Assembly: GCA_039029935.1 (NCBI GenBank)
Contig: JBCCFC010000514.1
Location: forward strand, 1-9,038
Reading direction: 5' to 3'
Source: G039029935 sp039029935
GTDB lineage: Bacteria > Chloroflexota > Anaerolineae > Caldilineales > Caldilineaceae
DNA: 9,038 nucleotides
The position numbers were made by a program, and so were the translations under genes. The notes beneath the pieces were generated by a model. That model did no database searches. It was not told the origin of the DNA and saw nothing but the letters and a program-made list of their open reading frames with translations. Shown one piece after another: positions 1-6,101 of this stretch; position 1 is the first letter of the stretch; each line of letters starts with the position of its first letter.

Positions 1-51
1 GGATTGACAGATCTCCAATTTTGTCCCAAAAAATTGGACATCTCTCAATCC
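1..51. repeat. 51-bp near-perfect palindrome at the window edge
   Basis: Bases 1-22 pair with bases 30-51 at 20 of 22 positions around a 7-base loop (gtcccaa). The only mismatches are C-C at 8/44 and 13/39. The inner part of the arms is CCAATTTT/AAAATTGG and the outer part GGATTGA/TCAATCC. Such a stem would fold very stably in RNA or as a cruciform. No T-run follows it on the + strand, so it is not a classic intrinsic terminator in that direction. It may instead terminate an unseen gene to the left, be the end of a small inverted-repeat element, or be an operator. It begins at base 1, so the repeat may continue beyond the window. Confidence 0.85.
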
Positions 52-199
52 ATTGAACCAATCTGTGTACATGCCAAGCCATTTCATAGTTTGCATTTTA
101 TTTTTTTTATGTGTAAAGTATAGAGAAAGGTGTCATCATCATAAGATAGAGAGATAACGTTCAGCGTTAAAATAAACATATAGTAAAGATGGGTCATTT
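52..199 (+). promoter_or_regulatory. AT-rich leader and probable promoter region of the large regulator
   Basis: This 148-base stretch has no convincing coding frame and is markedly AT-rich, with a T-run near 97-109. The best sigma-70-like pair I can point to is TTGCAT (91-96) and TAAAGT (114-119), separated by 17 bases. They match consensus at 3/6 and 4/6 positions, so this is only a candidate. Overlapping alternatives such as TATAGA (119-124) exist. A short inverted repeat TAACG-ttcag-CGTTA (155-169) lies between the putative promoter and the GTG start and could be an operator or chance. The Shine-Dalgarno before the GTG is poor (agatggg at 187-193). Confidence 0.3.
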
Positions 200-3100
200 G
201 TGGATCAACTTTCCATTGAATTACTGGGGACGCTTTCACTAAAACTAAACGGCCAACCAATCGACCGAAAAGGCAGTCGCAAAGGAACCGCGCTTTTGCT
301 CTATTTGGCGGTCACACAACGACCCCAACGGCGCGAGCAAGTTGCAGACCTACTCTGGGATGCCGACTCCACTCGTCAATCCCTCTCTAATCTACGAACG
401 GCTTTGACGCGCCTGCGTCGTACACTCGGTGGTGACTATATCCAGAGTGACGATGATTGGCTGCGTTTGCCACCAACACTCCAAGCATGGGTTGATGTCA
501 ATGAACTGCAAAACGAGCTATCGACCAATGATCTCTCTGCACAAATCGCACTGACAGAATTTAACCAGCTATCCACACTCAACCATCCGTCACTGCCGAA
601 ACATGCTGGGCCTGAACATGCGGGGCAATCCAATACACAAGCACAATTTGATAAACTGGAAACCGTCCTTGCCCTCTATACAGGCAAATTTCTGGATGGA
701 TTTACCGTGCGTGATGCCCCGCGTTTTAATGAATGGCTGGACCAACGGCGTGAGAAACTGCACACGGACGTGATCAAAACACATAAATATCTCTCAATGG
801 TGCATTTGGATCGCGGTAATTGGGCAGCCGGATTACGCATTGTAGAGCGTTGGTTGGCTCTAGAACCACTGGATGAACAGGCATTCATGCAAAAGATGCG
901 TTTTTTTGCCTATACTGGACAACAGCGTGATGCCATCGAGACATTTGAAGCTTATCAGCAACAGTGTCAGCGTGAACTCAACAGTGAGCCTAGTCCAGAA
1001 ATTACCGCTTTGTTTGAGGCCATCCGCACAGAAACGTTGCGCATTCCCGTTCACCTTGCACGCTACAGCACCCTTTCCTCAAGCCAGGTTGCCTCCATCA
1101 GCACACCCCAACCCAGCCAGCCAGCCCATCTATCGTATCATCGCTATGAGTTAGAGCAAACCGTTTCTTCGTTAGTCAAACAACACAAGCATAACCTACC
1201 TGCCCAAGTCAATTCATTTCATGGCCGCGCTGAAGAAATTGAGGAGATTCAACGTTATTTTAGCACTGGGTCTAACACCGAGCCTAGCACCAGGGCTGTC
1301 GGGGGGGCTAACGCAAATCAGACCGCCCGTTTGGTCACAATTGTCGGTGAAGGCGGTATGGGGAAATCACGATTGGCGTTGGCGGTGGCCGAAACACTGA
1401 TTCAACAGCCCGAAGCCAATGCGCGATTCCCCGATGGCATCTGGTTTGTCCCATTGGCAAGTGTCACCGAGGCCGACACCCTTGCGACCTCCATCGCGAC
1501 GCTATTGGGCATCTATCTACCCGGCCAAACACTCAGCCATGTTTCGACTCCTATCCAGTCCTCTGTACAGAGTCAAGTCATCGAAGCCCTGCGCCATTTG
1601 AAAGTGCTGTTAATTTTAGATAACTTTGAACAACTGATGAATGCAAGCCCATTTGTCGCGGAACTCTTGCAAAAAGCACCACGCGTGTGTCTGCTACTGA
1701 CATCACGGGAAGTATTGCGGAGCCAAGCAGAACAGGTCATCCGCCTCTCTGGATTGCCCGTGCCACCACCCCCACAGCGTTTACTACAAGCAGCACAAGA
1801 AATTACTACCATCACCAACTATCCAAGCATTCAATTATTTGCCCAACGTGCACAACGTCATGTTCCACAATTCTCATTGTTACAGGCTGAAACGGATGGT
1901 CAGCTTGCCCAAGTCATTCAGATCTGTCAGCTTGTCGATGGCAGTCCATTGGGCATTGAGTTGGCTGCCGCTTGGATTGAATATTATACATTGCCCGAAA
2001 TTATCGCCGCCCTACAGGAGAAAGACCTAGATTTTTTGGTGGTAGACCATGTTGATGTGCCGGATCGCCACCGCAGCCTGCGCAATGTCTTTGAATCGTC
2101 ATGGTCACTACTCACCCCTGAAAGCCGTCAGGCATTAGCACAGCTATCGATCTTTCGTGGCAACTTCCAGCGTGACGCTGCCCTACAAATCACCGACGCT
2201 ACCATGCGTGATTTGGTCTCTCTCGTCAATAAATCACTTCTACGCCAGACACGGCTGGGGCATTTTGAGATGCATGAACTCCTGCGCCAGTATTCGCAGG
2301 AAAAATTGCCTACCATTGAGCAATCCATTGTTGATCAAGCCACCGTTGATCAAGCCACTACTCAATCGAGTGACCAATCGATCCCGCAACGGCACAGTGA
2401 CTATTATCTCCATTTTATTGGACAACAGGCGAGCCAGTTACGCGGGCGCGAGAGTAAGAAAGCAGCGGATACGATTCAGGAAGCGATTGACAACATCCGT
2501 ATTGCTTGGCAATGGGCGATTCAACATCAGCAGTTATTCTTGATTGATGAAGGACTGGATGGACTGCATTCATTTTATTCGTTGAAAAATTTGGTGCAAG
2601 AGGGCAATGTTGTTTTTGGACAGGCACGTGAAACGTTTTTATCGCTGGTCAATACAACAGACAACACAGCGAGCAATAGACAAGCTCTGACAACGCTCCG
2701 CTTGATGAATTGCCACAGCAATCTGTTGATTCGCTGCAACCAGCCACGCGATGCCATCCAGATATGTGAAGATGCGCTTCAACGGGTGCAACAGCTTACC
2801 GAGCATCCTGATGTGACCCCAGAGTTGTTCATGCGCTTGCAGCAGATTATGGCGATGACCTATCTGCAATGGGGCAATGCACATGCACAACAGGCCGACT
2901 ACGAAATCGCCGTTGATTATTTTGAGCGTGGATTGTTCACGGCACAACATGCCCAAGCGACCTATGTCACCATCATGTGTCATGCCCGTTTGGGTCTAAC
3001 ACTCTATAATTTAGGGCTGTTGGACAAAGCGCGTGACCACCTGATGTTGGGCTTGGCGGAAAGTCGCCGTGCCCAGGATTGCCAAGCCGAAAGCGAAGTT

Positions 3101-3889
3101 ATGGGAACGATGGCAACGGTAGCATGGTATCAGGATGACTACGAGCAGTCGCTGGCCTACTACCGCGAGGCCGTGCAGCTAAAGCATATTTTGGGCGACC
3201 GGCGCGGAGAAGGGTTGATTCTGGGCAACATGGGTTTGTCCTATCTCTATTTGGGTGACTACGCCGAAGCGCGCCGTTGTTTTGAAAATGCGTTGGAAAT
3301 GCGCCGTGACACCAGTGACCAGCTTGGTGTGGGCTTTGCGCTCACCTTTCTCAGTGCGCTGTCGTCCTATGAAGAAGAATTTGACACTGCCTTGGCCTAT
3401 GTGCAGGAGTCGCTTAACATTGCGAGGACTATGCGCTCGCAAAATCTTGAAGCCTCAGCCTTGCTCGATTTAGGCATTGCGCTAGAAGGACTAGGTGACT
3501 TTGTGGGCGCACGTGACGCCTATGAGCGTGGCCTGATTCTACGTCGTCAACTCAACCAGCCCCACTTAGCACTCGACTTTCGCGCGGGCCTGGCACGAGT
3601 AGCCCTTGCCTACTCCGAAGTCCTGCAAGCAATGGTCCACATCCGCGCCATCTTTGACTACCTCGACCAATCATCCATCCAAGGCAGTGCCGAGCCATTT
3701 CGTATTTATCTCAGTTGCTACCATGTGTTGCGGGCGGCGCGTGATAATCGCGCCAATCGTATTCTTTCAACAGCCTATGTCTATCTACGTGAACAGGCAG
3801 GGAAAATTCAGGACGGGAAATTGCGGCAGATGTTTTTGGAGAAGGTGGCGATTCACCGGGAGATTGCCTCTTTGGCTCGGAAAGGCTAA
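200..3889 (+). CDS. AfsR/SARP-like transcriptional regulator with BTAD, NB-ARC ATPase and TPR domains
   Basis: A 1229-residue STAND-type regulator, probably cytoplasmic. Residues 1-100 resemble the winged-helix DNA-binding domain of OmpR/SARP proteins, opening with the usual 'IELLGTLSLKLNGQPI'. Residues about 165-280 form a BTAD-like helical domain (DRGNWAAGLRIVERWLALEP, ELNSEPSPE). The NB-ARC ATPase has Walker A GEGGMGKS (383-390), Walker B LLILDNFEQL (470-479), a TSRE sensor (501-504), GSPLGIELAAAW (581-592) and an MHD-like MHE (691-693). Residues about 740-1200 are TPR-type repeats (for example YLGDYAEARRCFENALEMRR). In this family ligand or partner sensing by the TPRs is thought to release the ATPase and drive DNA binding; the signal here is unknown. 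The GTG start is the first possible one after the in-frame stop at 173-175 and gives a standard family N-terminus. No regulated target is identifiable in the window. The domain call is strong; the pathway is unknown. Confidence 0.93.
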   Translation: MDQLSIELLGTLSLKLNGQPIDRKGSRKGTALLLYLAVTQRPQRREQVADLLWDADSTRQSLSNLRTALTRLRRTLGGDYIQSDDDWLRLPPTLQAWVDVNELQNELSTNDLSAQIALTEFNQLSTLNHPSLPKHAGPEHAGQSNTQAQFDKLETVLALYTGKFLDGFTVRDAPRFNEWLDQRREKLHTDVIKTHKYLSMVHLDRGNWAAGLRIVERWLALEPLDEQAFMQKMRFFAYTGQQRDAIETFEAYQQQCQRELNSEPSPEITALFEAIRTETLRIPVHLARYSTLSSSQVASISTPQPSQPAHLSYHRYELEQTVSSLVKQHKHNLPAQVNSFHGRAEEIEEIQRYFSTGSNTEPSTRAVGGANANQTARLVTIVGEGGMGKSRLALAVAETLIQQPEANARFPDGIWFVPLASVTEADTLATSIATLLGIYLPGQTLSHVSTPIQSSVQSQVIEALRHLKVLLILDNFEQLMNASPFVAELLQKAPRVCLLLTSREVLRSQAEQVIRLSGLPVPPPPQRLLQAAQEITTITNYPSIQLFAQRAQRHVPQFSLLQAETDGQLAQVIQICQLVDGSPLGIELAAAWIEYYTLPEIIAALQEKDLDFLVVDHVDVPDRHRSLRNVFESSWSLLTPESRQALAQLSIFRGNFQRDAALQITDATMRDLVSLVNKSLLRQTRLGHFEMHELLRQYSQEKLPTIEQSIVDQATVDQATTQSSDQSIPQRHSDYYLHFIGQQASQLRGRESKKAADTIQEAIDNIRIAWQWAIQHQQLFLIDEGLDGLHSFYSLKNLVQEGNVVFGQARETFLSLVNTTDNTASNRQALTTLRLMNCHSNLLIRCNQPRDAIQICEDALQRVQQLTEHPDVTPELFMRLQQIMAMTYLQWGNAHAQQADYEIAVDYFERGLFTAQHAQATYVTIMCHARLGLTLYNLGLLDKARDHLMLGLAESRRAQDCQAESEVMGTMATVAWYQDDYEQSLAYYREAVQLKHILGDRRGEGLILGNMGLSYLYLGDYAEARRCFENALEMRRDTSDQLGVGFALTFLSALSSYEEEFDTALAYVQESLNIARTMRSQNLEASALLDLGIALEGLGDFVGARDAYERGLILRRQLNQPHLALDFRAGLARVALAYSEVLQAMVHIRAIFDYLDQSSIQGSAEPFRIYLSCYHVLRAARDNRANRILSTAYVYLREQAGKIQDGKLRQMFLEKVAIHREIASLARKG
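2330..2359 (+). repeat. 15-bp tandem duplication inside the regulator gene
   Basis: GTTGATCAAGCCACC (2330-2344) is followed directly by GTTGATCAAGCCACT (2345-2359), 14 of 15 bases identical. In frame it encodes VDQAT twice (residues 711-720). It falls in a Gln/Ser/Thr-rich linker between the end of the NB-ARC/winged-helix part (MHE at 691-693) and the TPR region. The unit is a multiple of three, so copy-number change would alter linker length without a frameshift. Confidence 0.9.
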
Positions 3890-3904
3890 TGCTATACAGC
3901 ACTC

Positions 3905-5983
3905 CTATGGCTTTTGATACGCCGTCATCTCAACCGTCAAGCTTTGGAAAACACCTTGGGCTTCGCTTGCCTGCACATAATGTGCCTCGGTCACAAAACA
4001 GTCGAGTAATAGCGAATTGCCAATCAATTGAAAGTGCAGATTGGGTTGCGCCACCGCTGGCCGCTGATTGTTGGGGCGTTCGCGCACAATCATCTCTTCA
4101 AGTCCGGCATCGACGACATATTCGCTGAGTAATATCTGTGTTTGGTTCTGTTGATTTTTGATACCCGCCTGATCATAGAGCCAAATTTCCAAGGCTATGG
4201 CATAGTCTGGGTTGCGGTTCAACAGCCCAACACGGTTGTCTAGGCCAATGCCACACTCACCCAAGAATTCACCCGTTACAATGTCTTTGATCTCATAGGA
4301 ATCTTCATACGCCTGTGAGCCGATATGATAGTGGACGGAGAATTGTTCAATAAATAGGTCTGGGTCCACGGGGATAAGCCCTGTATTATCACCTCTGCTT
4401 GCGGAAACGCCTGCGAGTCCAGCGATACCCGCCAGCCCTGCACCTGCCACAGGAAACCGCTCAATCGGTGAAGAAGTCACGCCCAGCGAATCGACCTCAT
4501 CCATCCAATCATCCGTTTTTGCATTTTTAAAGGTTGCGTTGTCGATCAAGGTTGGTTCATCATCGTCAAATGGATCCCGCTCAAAATCGTCATCGGGCGG
4601 TGAGAGGATGTCATCGTTGGGTTCCTCTATAAACTCTTTCATGGCATGACCGCCATCCCAACCAGACATCTCTTCATCGCTGATGTCACTGGTCATATCT
4701 GCTGTCACACTGGCTGGAATATCATTACCAGATAATCCCCAATCCTCATCGTCGAGAAACTCCTCCTCAATATCCTGCCGATTCGATTGTGCTGGCTCTT
4801 CGCTTGTAGAATTTCTATCCATTGAAAAGGCCGAGAATTCCTCTGAAACAGAGGTCGCTGGCCTTGTCTGTACACGCTGCACACCCCAATCGGTTGCATC
4901 TACTGGGGTAGTAACTGGCGGTGTGGTGACGGGTGGTGTGGTGACGGGTGTTTCAGCGCGAGGTTCCTGATAGTTCGTATAAGTTGCGTCGCTCTTTCGG
5001 CGATCAGGTGCATTCCAATCCTCATCCTCAAACCCATCGTCATCCACAAACCCACCAAACTGCTCGCTGGCATAGTTTGTCGAAGGGGCAAAGGCATCCA
5101 CCTGAGAATGATTTTCCTGCATACGGGGTTGAGGCGTAAAATCTCTTGGTAGTGGTGGTTGTAGTGGTGGTTGCTGTGGTTGTGGTGGTTGCTGTGGTTG
5201 TGGTGGTTGCTGTGGTTGTGGCGGTCGTTGCGGCTGTGGCTGCGGTGGCCCAAATGATGCGCTCGATTGTGTACCTGTATTTTGTACAGGTTCATCGGCT
5301 TGAAAACTAGCGATACGCTCTTCATTGGGTGACATGTTCATGATGCGACGCCATGCCCACAGCCCACCACCAATAAACAGTAGCCCAGTGATAAGCGTGA
5401 GCAACCAGTTGATATACTGCTGGTAATTGGTGGTAGGGACACTGTTGGTCGCAGCCTCACCGATGGCCGCCCCCTCTTCGGCTACGCCTTCTTCGCCAGC
5501 TTTTCCACTGGCAGGCTCACTTGCAACATCGCTGGCAGGCTCGGCAACAGCATCGCCCTCAGCGGCTGGTTCTTCCGCAGGTGCGTCCTGCACTACCGCC
5601 ACCCCATCGGGTAGTAGGTCTGGCTCTGTGTCGGCACCAATGGCGACGGCCAAGTGATCCAGATTGCTGATGCGAATATTGCTATCCAGCGAGGGGTTAT
5701 CGGTAAAAAATTCTTTGGCAGCGCCAATATCGTCGTCAATCGTTTCATTCATATCAAAAAGACGACTGCGCGCCACTGCCACCGCTTCATCACTGGCGGA
5801 GGCCATATAGGCGTCGGCGATGGACGCGAGATAGTGTGCTTTTGCCTCTATGCTTAGGTCACTCGGCCAGCTATCTTCCCAATTGACAGGCCAAAGTCCC
5901 CAACCTATGCCCAAACCCAAAGCAATCCCTACAACCAACCCAATGAGTAAAAGGCGTATTTGTTCAGAATTGAAGTTATTCAT
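3905..5983 (-). CDS. Membrane-anchored protein of unknown function with disordered acidic/proline-rich region and conserved C-terminal domain
   Basis: I cannot assign a function to this 692-residue protein. Visible in order are: TM helix 1 (about 11-30); a 'LWPVNWEDSWPSDLS' stretch (30-44) and a helical segment with KAHYLASIADAYMAS; an Ala/Glu-rich linker (about 130-180); TM helix 2 (about 191-211) followed by Arg-Arg (212-213), favouring a cytoplasmic C-terminal side. Next comes a long low-complexity region with PQPQQP repeats (about 255-275), VTTPP repeats (about 346-360) and acidic Trp motifs DEDW (320-323 and 412-415) and DDW (491-493). A Gly/Ala hydrophobic patch (512-528) precedes a folded domain (about 538-692) containing GEFLGECGIGL (571-581) and ALEIWLYD. 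Both ends recall uncharacterised Chloroflexota proteins, from memory only. The ATG start leads directly into TM1, but no good Shine-Dalgarno precedes it. The gene is last in the minus-strand series, after manC. Confidence 0.85.
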   Translation of the reverse strand: MNNFNSEQIRLLLIGLVVGIALGLGIGWGLWPVNWEDSWPSDLSIEAKAHYLASIADAYMASASDEAVAVARSRLFDMNETIDDDIGAAKEFFTDNPSLDSNIRISNLDHLAVAIGADTEPDLLPDGVAVVQDAPAEEPAAEGDAVAEPASDVASEPASGKAGEEGVAEEGAAIGEAATNSVPTTNYQQYINWLLTLITGLLFIGGGLWAWRRIMNMSPNEERIASFQADEPVQNTGTQSSASFGPPQPQPQRPPQPQQPPQPQQPPQPQQPPLQPPLPRDFTPQPRMQENHSQVDAFAPSTNYASEQFGGFVDDDGFEDEDWNAPDRRKSDATYTNYQEPRAETPVTTPPVTTPPVTTPVDATDWGVQRVQTRPATSVSEEFSAFSMDRNSTSEEPAQSNRQDIEEEFLDDEDWGLSGNDIPASVTADMTSDISDEEMSGWDGGHAMKEFIEEPNDDILSPPDDDFERDPFDDDEPTLIDNATFKNAKTDDWMDEVDSLGVTSSPIERFPVAGAGLAGIAGLAGVSASRGDNTGLIPVDPDLFIEQFSVHYHIGSQAYEDSYEIKDIVTGEFLGECGIGLDNRVGLLNRNPDYAIALEIWLYDQAGIKNQQNQTQILLSEYVVDAGLEEMIVRERPNNQRPAVAQPNLHFQLIGNSLLLDCFVTEAHYVQASEAQGVFQSLTVEMTAYQKP
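4905..4949. repeat. 15-bp tandem repeat encoding VTTPP units
   Basis: On the + strand GGTGTGGTGACGGGT occurs twice in perfect tandem (4920-4934 and 4935-4949), with a diverged third copy at 4905-4919 (10 of 15 bases shared). Read on the minus strand it encodes the Thr/Pro/Val-rich stretch 'TTPPVTTPPVTTPV' (about residues 346-360) in the disordered cytoplasmic part of the 692-residue membrane protein. All copies are in frame. Confidence 0.9.
5166..5237. repeat. 18-bp tandem repeat encoding PQPQQP units
   Basis: GGTGGTTGCTGTGGTTGT occurs three times without a mismatch (5166-5183, 5184-5201, 5202-5219), followed by a diverged fourth copy (5220-5237). The flanks (5155-5165 and 5238-5250) are of similar composition. 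On the minus strand it encodes a Pro/Gln hexapeptide repeat (about residues 250-275), about 40 residues after TM helix 2. The identity of the three copies suggests recent expansion or homogenisation. The unit is in frame. Confidence 0.95.
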
Positions 5984-6000
5984 TGTTTTACATTATTGTT

Positions 6001-6098
6001 GACGTTACGCAACCCAACCTCCGGAAGGTGGCGACACACTATTCTGATCACACAAGCTATGTATCGTCACCTTCCGGAGGTTTCTGTTTTGTGACGTC
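6001..6098. repeat. Imperfect 98-bp inverted repeat filling the manC/membrane-protein gap
   Basis: AACCTCCGGAAGGTG (6016-6030) is the exact reverse complement of 6068-6082. Pairing continues inward to 6037/6061 with one G-U wobble and one mismatch, giving a 22-bp stem and a 23-base loop (6038-6060). Outward, GACGT (6001-6005) pairs with ACGTC (6094-6098), with internal loops and a one-base offset between. It starts 3 bases beyond the manC stop and ends 17 bases before the next ATG in the transcribed (minus) direction. The T-rich tail TTTCTGTTTT (6081-6090) is on the + strand side only, so as an intrinsic terminator it would face the wrong way for manC. It could be an attenuating or RNA-processing hairpin, a weak or factor-dependent terminator, or a mobile palindromic element. 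Confidence 0.85.
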
Positions 6099-6101
6099 CG
6101 A

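Noticed and set aside
1..199. Insertion sequence or transposase remnant at the left edge
   Set aside because: Only the palindrome is present; no transposase fragment, target-site duplication or second terminal repeat is visible.
2157..2543. 128-residue + strand frame overlapping the regulator
   Set aside because: Wholly inside the regulator in another frame, with no recognisable domain.
3881..3915. Possible bidirectional terminator: AAAGGCTA (3881-3888) against TGGCTTTT (3908-3915)
   Set aside because: The 8-bp stem needs two G-U pairs and a 19-base loop, lies within both coding ends, and is too weak to call.
3889..4128. 79-residue + strand frame just after the regulator stop
   Set aside because: It lies antisense to the conserved C-terminal domain of the membrane protein and has no protein-like features; not a continuation of the regulator.
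4399..4450. Third transmembrane helix at the Gly/Ala patch (residues 512-528)
   Set aside because: It is short, Gly/Ala-rich and only mildly hydrophobic, lacking large aliphatic residues; more likely a flexible linker before the C-terminal domain.
4900..5325. 141-residue minus-strand frame rich in His/Asn (SNHHNHSNHHNH)
   Set aside because: It is the shifted-frame reading of the repeat array in the 692-residue membrane protein gene, with no family features or ribosome binding site.
5427..5657. 76-residue + strand frame of low-complexity Ala/Ser
   Set aside because: Antisense shadow of the Ala/Glu linker of the membrane protein; composition is explained by the real gene.
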